Positions 1 to 6,700 of a stretch of DNA of 11,458 bases are shown here, one piece after another. A program made the position numbers and the translations under genes. This stretch comes from Gemmatimonadales bacterium (lineage in GTDB: Bacteria; Gemmatimonadota; Gemmatimonadetes; Gemmatimonadales; GWC2-71-9): positions 1 through 11,458 of the forward strand of contig JACDDX010000027.1 of NCBI GenBank assembly GCA_013816685.1. Reading direction: 5' to 3'. The stretch's first letter is position 1, and every line of letters starts with the position of its first letter. The notes under the pieces are model-generated. The model did no database searches. It saw only the letters and a list, made by a program, of their open reading frames with translations, and was not told where the DNA came from.

Positions 1-1109
1 ATCGCTTCGGCGTGCGACTCGAGGGGGGGCGGAGCCATCGGGTCGCCGGCACCGACGTCTCCTGGAGCCGCGCACTCCCCGCCGGGGGTCCGGGCGCCAG
101 GGCAGGTGCGGGCGACCGACTCGATGCCACGCGGGCAACCGCCTTCGAGACCTACGGCGGCGGCGTGTACTTCAAGAATACGGACGCGGGGACCATCACA
201 GGCATCATCGCCCACGACGCCCAGAACGCCATCGTGCTGGCGGACGCGCGGCGCACGTACGTCGCCGACAACGACGTGGCACGGAATGCGGGGTGGGCCA
301 TCGCGCTCTGGCGGGCCACGCACAACATCGTCGTTCGCAATCAGGCGCAGTCGATCACCCGCTGCGGTGGCGGACGCGACTGCGGCGCGGCGGCCATCCT
401 GCTCCGCGACGGCAGCGATTCCAACACCATCGTCGAGAACGATCTCGCCGGCTCCGACCGCGGCGTGCTGGTGCAGGGCGGCCGCCCCTTTGTCCGGCCC
501 TCCATCGGCAACCTGGTGCACCGGAACGATGCCACGGCGGCTGGGGTCGAGGCCTTCGCGGATGTCGGCGGCTGGGGCAACGCCTATCTCGAGAATCGCG
601 CCGACAGCGCGGCGATCGGATTCCGTCTCGACGGGTCCAGCGCTGCCGTGGTTCGCGGGAACGTGGCCATCGGAACCCGGACGGCAGCCATCGTGGCCGA
701 GCACGGCAACGAGAACGCGATCGAAGCGAACGTCCTCATCGGCGGCGCCATCGGCATCCGCGCGGGCGCGCCGCGGTCGGGTGGCAACCCCAGCCGCGGG
801 ATCCGCATCGACGACAACGTCCTCGCGAAGCTGAAGCGGGGCGTGGTGCTGGAGCGCACGACGCTCGCCCGCGTACGCGGCAACCTCTTCGACGGTGTCG
901 GCACCGGGCTCGTGGCCGACTCCGCCGCGCGCGGCGCGGAAATCTCCGGCAACGTGTTTCTGCGCGCAGGACAGTGGTACATCGACGCGCCCGAGCTGAA
1001 CGCCGGTGGCAACTACTGGGGCGCCGCCGACGCGATGGCCACGGCGACGAAGGTGAAGGGGCAGGTGTCGCTGCAGCCCTGGCGCGCGGCGACGGCGGCC
1101 GGCTACTGA
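1..1109 (+). CDS. Right-handed parallel beta-helix repeat protein (NosD/PbH1-like), 5' partial
   Basis: The reading frame is open from the left edge (first complete codon at position 3), so the true start is upstream; the GTG at 12 is only the first possible in-window start. About 369 residues are visible. They consist of repeated units of roughly 20-25 residues rich in G-[VI]-x-[VIL] and N-x-[VIL] strands, such as NTIVEND, NAYLENR, NVAIGTRTAA and NENAIEANVLIGG. This is the Asn-ladder pattern of right-handed parallel beta-helices (the PbH1/NosD-like repeat families). Near the C-terminus is NYWG, a motif common at the end of such helices. These proteins are usually secreted or periplasmic and bind or process carbohydrates, or act as scaffolds. 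No catalytic residues can be assigned, and no signal peptide is visible because the N-terminus is missing. The gene ends four bases before the convergent histidine kinase gene. The fold call is fairly safe; the function is unknown. Confidence 0.8.
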   Translation, partial: RFGVRLEGGRSHRVAGTDVSWSRALPAGGPGARAGAGDRLDATRATAFETYGGGVYFKNTDAGTITGIIAHDAQNAIVLADARRTYVADNDVARNAGWAIALWRATHNIVVRNQAQSITRCGGGRDCGAAAILLRDGSDSNTIVENDLAGSDRGVLVQGGRPFVRPSIGNLVHRNDATAAGVEAFADVGGWGNAYLENRADSAAIGFRLDGSSAAVVRGNVAIGTRTAAIVAEHGNENAIEANVLIGGAIGIRAGAPRSGGNPSRGIRIDDNVLAKLKRGVVLERTTLARVRGNLFDGVGTGLVADSAARGAEISGNVFLRAGQWYIDAPELNAGGNYWGAADAMATATKVKGQVSLQPWRAATAAGY

Positions 1110-1113
1110 CGGG

Positions 1114-3474
1114 CTACACGGTGGCGGTCGGCTGGCTCTCGAAGATCCGCGCGGCGATGAGCCGGAGCTCGCGAAGGTTGAACGGCTTGGTGATCCGATG
1201 CACCGGCAGCCCGGGAACCCGATCGTGCATGGGCGTGTCGGCAGGTCCGGACAGCACGAGACGGCGCCAGGCCTCGGGGTGCCCCGCCAGCAGCGCATCC
1301 ACGAAGAGCTGGTCGGAGCCCACCGACGCCCGGACGTCCGCAACGATCAGATCGTACTCGCCCCGCTCGACCATCAGCAGCCCCTGCTCTCCGGTCTGCG
1401 CGGTTTCGACGGTGTGGCCCTCCGCCGTGAACAGGGCACTCACCACCCGCAGCGTACCCGGGTCGTCGTCCACCAGCAGGATCCGGTGGGCGGGCCGATC
1501 GAGCGCGGCGTTCCTGCGGTCGGCGACCGCGGGTCCGGCGCTGACCTGAGGCGTGGTGCTGGTCATCAGCGGCAGCGTCACCCGGAACTCGGCGCCTCCG
1601 TCGGGCGGCGACTGGTAGGTCAGCGCTCCCCCGTGGGCCTGCACCATCCCGTAGCTCAGTGACAGTCCCAGCCCCGTGCCTTCGCCCGGCGCCTTGGTCG
1701 TAAAGAAGGGCGTGAACAGATGCGAGACGAGGTGCGGCGGGACACCAGCGCCGCTGTCGCACACGCTGAGCACTGCCTGGCCATCGGCTCGCGAGGTGCC
1801 GAGCACGATCCGCCGCGGCCCGGCGGGCTCCAGACCGCTCACCGCCTGCACCGCGTTGGTCACCAGGTTCAGCAGCACCTGCTGCAGCTCGTAGCGATCG
1901 CCGAGGACGTCCACCGGCTCGGGACTGAGCGCCGACTCTAGCTCGATGCCGTGGAGCTGGAGCTCGTAGACGATCAGGAGCGACGTGCGGGCGACGACGT
2001 CGTTGAGGTCGACGGCGCTCTTTTCGGGCACCCCCTTCCGCGCGAACGTCAGCAGGTTCCGCACGATACGCCCGGCACGCTCGGCCTGGTCGTGAATCAC
2101 CCGGAGGTGCTCCCGCAGCGGGCCCGGTGTCTGCGTCCGCTCCAGCAGCAGCTCGGCGAGCCCCGCGATGGACGTGAGCGGATTGTTGAGCTCGTGGGCT
2201 ACGCCCGACACCAGCTGGCCGATCGACGCCATCTTGTCGTTCTGGATGAGCTGCGCTTCCATGAGACGCTGATCGGTCACGTCCTCGACCAGGACGACCA
2301 CCGAGCCGCCCTCTCCGCGGTCGGCCAGCGGCGCCACCGTGAGGCGGAAGGAGCGCAGGCCCCCCTCCCAGCGGATCACCTGCGGCGCCGGCCGCTCACC
2401 CCGATAGGCCGCATCCACCAGCTGTCGTGATGCCGCGGCCCCACCGAAGACGGTGTCATGAAAGTCGCGGCCCACCAGCTCGCCTTCGGGCACGTCCGCC
2501 AGCGTGGCGAGCGCGCGGTTGGCGCGCTGGATGGCTCCAGCCGGGCTCACCACGGCGATTCCTTCGGTCAGGGCGTTGAAGGCGGTCTCCCACTCCTCCT
2601 TGCTGCGTCGGACCATCTCGTAGAGCCGGCTGTTGGCCAGCGTGACCGAGGCGTTGGTGGCGACGGTGGACAGCAGCCAGAGATCCTCGGTGGTGAAGGG
2701 CCCGCCCTGCCGGTCCGCCACGGCGAGCGCCCCCATGGTGACGCCCTGCGACCGGAGCGGCGCCACGGCGGCCGACCGCACCGTCGTGCCGGCGATCAGG
2801 TTGACGCTCGGCGTGGCCAGCCCCTGCGCCACCTCGATCCGCTCGCGGCCGATCGCGAAGCGCACGAGGGCCGTGTCCACCTCCTTGCTCACGCTGCCGA
2901 GCAGGGACTCTAGTGTGCCCGATGCACCGACCACCCGCAGCGTCCCCGCCGCCTCGTCCTCCGCCACCACGACGATCGCACCCTCGGCCTCGAGGAAGCG
3001 GGCCGCGTAGCGCGCGACCTGATCCACCATCCGGTCGAGCTGGATGGATTCGGAGAGCACGTAGCTGAGCTCCTGGAGCGAGAAGAGCTCGCTGATGCGG
3101 CGATCGAGCTGTGAGGCCAGGGTCTCCGACTTCGCCTCCGCCTCGAGCACGCCGCGCCGGGCCCGGGTCACGGCGATCCAGAAGGTCCCCGAAATGAAGA
3201 GCAGCGTCAGCGCCGCGATCCACCAGAGCCGGCGGTCGGCCCACCAGGTGACCGAGGCCAGCAGGGTGACGGCGAGCGCATGGAGGGGCACTTCCCATTG
3301 CCGCCGCCACACCGAGAGCACGACGATGAGCGCGCCGACGACACCGGCGCCGACCGTGAGCAGCCGCGGCATTCCACCGAGCAGCGAGGCGATGCCGGCA
3401 GTGGCGATGAGCGCTCCCGCGGCGATCGCCGCCGGCGACATATACCAGCGGGGTCGCGGACGGCGGAGTTTCAC
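1114..3474 (-). CDS. Membrane hybrid sensor histidine kinase (4 TM-GAF-PAS-HisKA-HATPase_c-REC)
   Basis: A 786-residue two-component sensor kinase with an attached receiver. Four hydrophobic helices (about 12-34, 36-56, 62-78, 82-103) anchor it in the inner membrane and leave almost no periplasmic domain. A coiled linker follows (104-130), then a GAF-like region (about 135-285) and a PAS domain (about 294-400). The HisKA domain (about 410-478) has the H-box GVAHELNNPL, with His427 as phospho-acceptor. The ATPase domain has the N-box NLVTNAVQ (536-543), DSGAGVPP (573-580), the F-box LFTPFFTTK and the G2 box GEGTGLGL. The C-terminal receiver (664-780) keeps the acidic pair D669/D670, phospho-acceptor D713, S742 and K763. 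The usual Met-Pro after the phospho-Asp is absent. The start is a GTG overlapping the TGA of the upstream acyltransferase by four bases (GTGA). An AAGGAG lies only two bases before it, so coupling is likely. No separate output regulator is adjacent. The signal sensed is unknown. Confidence 0.93.
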   Translation of the reverse strand: MKLRRPRPRWYMSPAAIAAGALIATAGIASLLGGMPRLLTVGAGVVGALIVVLSVWRRQWEVPLHALAVTLLASVTWWADRRLWWIAALTLLFISGTFWIAVTRARRGVLEAEAKSETLASQLDRRISELFSLQELSYVLSESIQLDRMVDQVARYAARFLEAEGAIVVVAEDEAAGTLRVVGASGTLESLLGSVSKEVDTALVRFAIGRERIEVAQGLATPSVNLIAGTTVRSAAVAPLRSQGVTMGALAVADRQGGPFTTEDLWLLSTVATNASVTLANSRLYEMVRRSKEEWETAFNALTEGIAVVSPAGAIQRANRALATLADVPEGELVGRDFHDTVFGGAAASRQLVDAAYRGERPAPQVIRWEGGLRSFRLTVAPLADRGEGGSVVVLVEDVTDQRLMEAQLIQNDKMASIGQLVSGVAHELNNPLTSIAGLAELLLERTQTPGPLREHLRVIHDQAERAGRIVRNLLTFARKGVPEKSAVDLNDVVARTSLLIVYELQLHGIELESALSPEPVDVLGDRYELQQVLLNLVTNAVQAVSGLEPAGPRRIVLGTSRADGQAVLSVCDSGAGVPPHLVSHLFTPFFTTKAPGEGTGLGLSLSYGMVQAHGGALTYQSPPDGGAEFRVTLPLMTSTTPQVSAGPAVADRRNAALDRPAHRILLVDDDPGTLRVVSALFTAEGHTVETAQTGEQGLLMVERGEYDLIVADVRASVGSDQLFVDALLAGHPEAWRRLVLSGPADTPMHDRVPGLPVHRITKPFNLRELRLIAARIFESQPTATV

Positions 3475-4316
3475 GACTCCTTCACCTGGTGGCGCGACAC
3501 CCGCTCGGCGATGTATGACTCGGGCGGGGCGTTCGGCTTGACCCGGATCGATTTGGCGGGGATGCCGACGTTGACGTGGTAGGGTCGCACGTCCTTGGTC
3601 GCGACCGCGTTCGCGCCGACCATGCCGTTCCGTCCGACCCGCACCCCCGCCAGCACCGTCGCGTGGTACGTGATCCGCACGTCGTCCTCGAGTACGGTGG
3701 CCGCGTTGGTGACCTCGCGCTGCTCGACGATGCTGTGCGTGTGGCTGTAGATGTTGGCGTAGTCGGAGATGCTCACCCTGTCGCCGAGGGTGATGCCACC
3801 CCGGTCGTCGAGCAGCACGTGGCGGTGTACCACGACGTCGTCACCGACCTCCAGGTTGTATCCGTAGCTGAACTCCGTGAACTGGAAACACTTGAAATTT
3901 CGCCCGCAGCGCGCGAAGAGATGCGCCGCAAGCATGCGCCGGAATCGGACTGCCACGTCCACGTTCTGACCGCCGAGCGCCGATCGGTCGAAGCTGTACC
4001 AGAGCCAGAGCAGTGGCTTCACGCGGGCGAACTTTTCGCGGTTCACATCGGCGTAGTACTCGGGCTCCAGCGTGACGTTGCGCGGATCGAGGCTCAGCAG
4101 TGTGGCGCGCGCTGGGGCCGGCGTCCCGGGGTCGGCGATCAGGGCGTCGTAATCTCGGAGCCCGGGAAAATAGAGTCCGAAGAGCGTGTCGCGGGTAAGC
4201 CGGTTCCAGTCCGCTCCCGCCTCGGCGAACTGGGACGTGAGCGTCTCCAGCCAGTCCTCGTAGACGCGGACGGCGGAGTCGGGGAGCGCGACCGTTCGGA
4301 GCGGGAGATAGGCCAT
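3471..4316 (-). CDS. Hexapeptide-repeat (left-handed beta-helix) O-acyltransferase
   Basis: A 281-residue protein. The C-terminal half (about 155-262) is a left-handed beta-helix of hexapeptide repeats (for example LEVGDDVVV, ITLGDRVSI, TVLEDDVRI, VRVGRNGMVGANAV) that closes with the family-typical VGIPAKSIR. The segment YSHTHS (190-195) holds H192 and H194, the position of the catalytic His in acetyltransferases of the maltose acetyltransferase/WcaF type. Such enzymes transfer acetyl or acyl groups from acyl-CoA to sugars of surface polysaccharides. The N-terminal 150 residues are longer than in minimal family members and match no domain I recognise. The frame stays open upstream to 4454. 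The ATG at 4316 was chosen because GGAGA (4323-4327) lies six bases before it, and because the upstream extension would cross the promoter and Fur-like operator of the divergent operon. The gene is coupled by GTGA to the histidine kinase. The acceptor substrate is unknown. Confidence 0.85.
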   Translation of the reverse strand: MAYLPLRTVALPDSAVRVYEDWLETLTSQFAEAGADWNRLTRDTLFGLYFPGLRDYDALIADPGTPAPARATLLSLDPRNVTLEPEYYADVNREKFARVKPLLWLWYSFDRSALGGQNVDVAVRFRRMLAAHLFARCGRNFKCFQFTEFSYGYNLEVGDDVVVHRHVLLDDRGGITLGDRVSISDYANIYSHTHSIVEQREVTNAATVLEDDVRITYHATVLAGVRVGRNGMVGANAVATKDVRPYHVNVGIPAKSIRVKPNAPPESYIAERVSRHQVKES

Positions 4317-4322
4317 CGGGTG

Positions 4323-4327
4323 TCTCC
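4323..4327 (-). promoter_or_regulatory. Ribosome binding site fixing the acyltransferase start
   Basis: Read on the - strand this is GGAGA, followed by six bases (CACCCG) and the ATG at 4316. It selects this ATG over the in-frame upstream candidates reaching to 4454. Confidence 0.65.
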
Positions 4328-4405
4328 GGCGAGTGCAAGGTGTTGACAGGGCAAGAGCTTCGCGCGAGAGCCGACCAGATGGCGAATGATGGGGGAGCGC
4401 GCGCA

Positions 4406-4434
4406 TTGACACCAGCCTGAATGGGGAATAGCAT
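4406..4434 (+). promoter_or_regulatory. Sigma70-type promoter of the porin-flavinylation operon
   Basis: A perfect -35 hexamer TTGACA (4406-4411), a spacer of exactly 17 bases, and a -10 hexamer TAGCAT (4429-4434; four of six to consensus). Transcription would begin near 4441, leaving a leader of about 40 bases before the porin ATG at 4483. The Fur-like box follows immediately downstream of this start point. The assignment rests on sequence match and position only. Confidence 0.6.
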
Positions 4435-4447
4435 GGTAGGCATCCAA

Positions 4448-4464
4448 TTGACAATGATTCTCAA
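4448..4464. promoter_or_regulatory. Fur-box-like operator
   Basis: The 17-base element TTGACAATGATTCTCAA is an inverted repeat of two eight-base arms around a central G, with seven of eight arm positions complementary. Against the Fur 7-1-7 consensus (TGATAAT-N-ATTATCA) the inner 15 bases match at 13. It lies about +8 to +24 from the predicted transcription start, where a bound repressor would block initiation or clearance. By family knowledge Fur-Fe2+ represses iron-acquisition genes, so this predicts induction of the downstream operon under iron starvation. A related Fur-superfamily regulator (Zur, Mur, PerR) is possible because their operators are similar. Confidence 0.65.
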
Positions 4465-4482
4465 CTGGTTTTCTGGAGTCAC

Positions 4483-5637
4483 ATGCTCTCTCCGTTCGTC
4501 CGCCTCGCTGCGATCGTCATTCTGGTCCTTTCGCCGCTGACCCCGCTTGCCGGTCGGCTCGCCGCCCAGTCCGACGACGACACGGAAGAGCGCACTACGG
4601 TCGGCGGGTATGGAGAGGTCCAGTACCTCAATGCCAGCGGTGCCGACACGCCCGGCGAGGTCAACGTCAGGCGGTTCGTCGTCTATCTCGCCCACACCTT
4701 CTCGCAGAAACTCACCTTCCGTGGCGAGCTCGAGCTCGAGGACGCGCTCATCGCGGGCGGGGAGGAAGGCGGCGAAGTCGCGCTCGAGCAGGCCTACCTC
4801 GATTATCAGCTCTCACCTGCCTTCACCCTCCGCACCGGCCTGGTGCTGCCGCCGATCGGCATCATCAACGAGACCCATGAACCGCCCACCTTCAATGGTG
4901 TCGAGCGACCGGCGTTCGATCAGTTCGTCATTCCCTCGACCTGGCGGGAGATCGGCGTCGGAGCAACCGGTGCCATCCCGGGCTCGGTCGGCCTGAGCTA
5001 TCGTGTGTACGTGGTGAACGGGCTGCGTGCCGAAGGCTTCTCGGGTGCGAACGGAATTCGGGGCGGCCGACAGGAAGGCCGTGAGGCGAGCTTCACGAAC
5101 CCGTCACTCACGGGGCGACTGGAGTGGACCCGTCCCGGATTCCAGGTCGGTGGCTCGTTCTGGTACGGCGGCTCGGCCAACAAGAATCCAGCACTCGGCA
5201 CCGGTGCCTTCGACAACTCGGTCGCACTGGTGAGCGCCGATGCCCGATACGACAACGGCCCGGTCAGCCTTCGCGGCGTGTTCGCCAACCTGAGCATCGC
5301 CGACGCCGAGGCCATCAACACGCTGTATGGTGGCCAGGTGGGCAGCCGAATCGCGGGTGGGTACGTGGAAGGTGCCTACAACCTGCTGTCGGTCGTGGCG
5401 AGAAAATCGAGGCAGCGGCTCGACGCCTTTGCGCGCTACGAGCACTTCAACACCCAGGCCGGCGTGCCCACCGCCGTCACCCGCGACGAGACGCTCGCGC
5501 GCCGGATCGCCACCGTGGGCCTGACCTACAAGCCGGTGTACAATGTGGTGTTCAAGGGCGACTATCGCATCCGGCGAAACCAGGCCGGACTCGGGGAGGA
5601 CGAGGTGATCGGACTGGGTGTGGGCTACCAGTTTTGA
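4483..5637 (+). CDS. Outer-membrane beta-barrel porin (OprO/OprP-like family)
   Basis: A 384-residue protein. Residues 1-28 form a Sec signal peptide, with the hydrophobic stretch AAIVILVLSPLTPLAG and a likely cleavage at LAA/QS. The mature part is a run of alternating amphipathic strands, for example VGGYGEVQYL, RRFVVYLAHTF, KLTFRGELELE, LEQAYLDYQL, FTLRTGLVLPPIG and AFARYEHFN. It ends in VGYQF; a C-terminal Phe is the usual outer-membrane barrel insertion signal. The segment around 120-160 (PPIGIINETHEPPTFNG, then PSTWREIGVG) resembles phosphate-selective-porin-type proteins. The substrate cannot be read from sequence: members of this superfamily are often called phosphate porins by default. 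GGAG (4475-4478) lies four bases before the ATG. It is the first gene of a four-gene operon behind a Fur-like box, so a role in passage of an iron species, a ligand or a redox substrate is plausible. Its stop overlaps the next start (TTGA). Confidence 0.88.
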   Translation: MLSPFVRLAAIVILVLSPLTPLAGRLAAQSDDDTEERTTVGGYGEVQYLNASGADTPGEVNVRRFVVYLAHTFSQKLTFRGELELEDALIAGGEEGGEVALEQAYLDYQLSPAFTLRTGLVLPPIGIINETHEPPTFNGVERPAFDQFVIPSTWREIGVGATGAIPGSVGLSYRVYVVNGLRAEGFSGANGIRGGRQEGREASFTNPSLTGRLEWTRPGFQVGGSFWYGGSANKNPALGTGAFDNSVALVSADARYDNGPVSLRGVFANLSIADAEAINTLYGGQVGSRIAGGYVEGAYNLLSVVARKSRQRLDAFARYEHFNTQAGVPTAVTRDETLARRIATVGLTYKPVYNVVFKGDYRIRRNQAGLGEDEVIGLGVGYQF

Positions 5638-6149
5638 GCCGGACCCGCCGAGTGCGATTGGCTCTGGCGCTGGGGACGGTGCTCGTCTGCGCACTGGTCC
5701 CCTCACATGCAGCCGCGCAGTCGGCGCCTCCGGCAAAGGTCGCCGGTTCGGTCGAGCGGATCTTCGGTCCGGGTGCGCGGACGGACACCGTGAGAGTGGA
5801 CAGCGTGTCGGTGCTTCGGATCTCGCGGGCCGGAGCACTCCTGGGTTTCGCGCAGGTGCGGAACGTGAAAGGGAAGGACCAGCCGATCACCTACCTCGTG
5901 GCGATCGATCCGACCGATCATCTAAAGGACATCGACATCCTGGTGTATCGCGAGCCGCACGGCGGCGAGGTCGCCTATGAGCCGTGGCGGAAGCAGTTTC
6001 GCGGAAAGACGGCCGCCGGTCCGCTCGAGGTGGGGCAGGACATCCGCAACATCTCGGGGGCCACCATCAGCTCGCACTCGGTGACCAGGGGAGTGCGTCG
6101 CGCGCTCGACAGCCTCACCGCCTGGCATGCGTCCGGGCGCCTCAAATGA
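5634..6149 (+). CDS. Periplasmic FMN-binding domain protein, predicted covalently flavinylated
   Basis: A 171-residue protein with a Sec signal peptide (positive SRTRRVR, hydrophobic core 9-22, cleavage near AAA/QS at 28/29) and one FMN-binding domain (NqrC/RnfG type, about 55-160). Recognisable elements are ITYLVAIDPTDHLKDIDIL, the FRG segment and, near the end, SGATISS. The last is the flavinylation motif, with Thr144 as the expected residue linked to FMN through a phosphoester by ApbE. It is a minimal, single-domain version without transmembrane helices or haem motifs, so it is likely a soluble periplasmic flavin carrier. I chose the TTG at 5634 because it overlaps the porin stop by four bases, like the other junctions here. 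GTG at 5652 would also leave a good signal peptide, and neither has a clear Shine-Dalgarno. The stop overlaps the next start (ATGA), and the modifying enzyme is encoded two genes downstream. Confidence 0.9.
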   Translation: MSRTRRVRLALALGTVLVCALVPSHAAAQSAPPAKVAGSVERIFGPGARTDTVRVDSVSVLRISRAGALLGFAQVRNVKGKDQPITYLVAIDPTDHLKDIDILVYREPHGGEVAYEPWRKQFRGKTAAGPLEVGQDIRNISGATISSHSVTRGVRRALDSLTAWHASGRLK

Positions 6150-6700
6150 GCCGGAGCGCGGGGTCGGCCGATCCGCAGCCTGGCGCGCTCGAGCTCTCCC
6201 GGGTCTCCCAGCTCACCTGGGCGGTGCTGCCGGAGGCGGTCCGGACGGTAGGCCGCTGGATCACGATCCTCCAGGTCATCGGCTACACCACATCGCTCGT
6301 TTTCATCTACCACACCACCAACATGTCGGCCGCGGGAGTGGAAGGGCGTTATCGCGGCGTCGAGGATGCGGCCGGAAGTGACGCGATGCAGTTCCCCAAG
6401 TCGCTCGACGAAATGCTGACGGTCACCCACACCCACCTCCTCAGCATGGCAGCGATCTTCGCCTTCAGTGGACTGGCGCTGGCGCTCTGCGCGCGTCCGT
6501 CCGAACGGTGGCGGCGCCTGCTCATCGCCGAGCCGTTCGTGGCACTGCTGGTGTCCTTCACCGCCATGTGGCTGATGCGTTACGTGGATCCGCGGTTCAG
6601 CCTTCTGCTGATGCTTTCCAGCGGATTGATGGCCGCCACCTTCTACGCACAGTCGTTCTTCGTGCTTCGTGAGCTGCTCGGCCGGCGAGACCTCGGATGA
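6146..6700 (+). CDS. Small four-helix inner-membrane protein of the flavinylation operon (unrecognised family)
   Basis: A 184-residue protein. I cannot name the family. Four hydrophobic helices are visible at about 36-56, 93-115, 124-145 and 150-174. Positive residues in the N-terminal tail (R33, R37), in the loop 117-124 (ARPSERWRR) and at the C-terminus (RELLGRR) put these segments in the cytoplasm. The 57-92 loop and the short 146-149 turn are then periplasmic. The only histidines are H56 at the outer end of helix 1 and H95/H97 (THTH) at the outer start of helix 2. They would cluster at the periplasmic face, suiting haem b or metal binding. In ApbE/FMN-binding gene sets, membrane partners commonly pass electrons from the quinol pool to the flavoprotein; this protein holds that position in the operon. 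ATGA overlaps join it to both neighbours. A transport or assembly role is the alternative. Confidence 0.75.
   Translation: MSRSAGSADPQPGALELSRVSQLTWAVLPEAVRTVGRWITILQVIGYTTSLVFIYHTTNMSAAGVEGRYRGVEDAAGSDAMQFPKSLDEMLTVTHTHLLSMAAIFAFSGLALALCARPSERWRRLLIAEPFVALLVSFTAMWLMRYVDPRFSLLLMLSSGLMAATFYAQSFFVLRELLGRRDLG

Larger units (their letters stand above)
4317..4482. other. Divergent intergenic regulatory region
   Basis: This 166-base stretch separates the leftward acyltransferase-kinase pair from the rightward porin-flavoprotein operon. It is the only non-coding region of any size in the window, and its right half is visibly less GC-rich than the surrounding genes. On the + strand it holds a good sigma70-type promoter (4406-4434) and a Fur-like palindrome (4448-4464). 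On the - strand I found no convincing promoter for the acyltransferase. The palindrome contains TTGTCA and TTGAGA hexamers in that direction, but without a good -10 partner. Another TTGACA at 4343-4348 (+) also lacks a -10. Confidence 0.6.

Noticed and set aside
293..1549. Arg-rich + strand open frame across the beta-helix gene and the kinase 3' end
   Set aside because: Another frame of the beta-helix gene shows clear repeat periodicity, and this one overlaps the receiver domain of the kinase antisense.
4343..4348. TTGACA as a second + strand -35 element
   Set aside because: No acceptable -10 lies 15-19 bases downstream, and the promoter at 4406 is better placed.
4317..4454. 46-residue N-terminal extension of the acyltransferase
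   Set aside because: No signal peptide or domain; it would overlap the promoter and the Fur-like box, and the ATG at 4316 has a good Shine-Dalgarno.
5124..5633. Upstream in-frame extension of the FMN-binding protein
   Set aside because: It lies out of frame within the porin coding region; the signal peptide clearly begins near 5634-5652.
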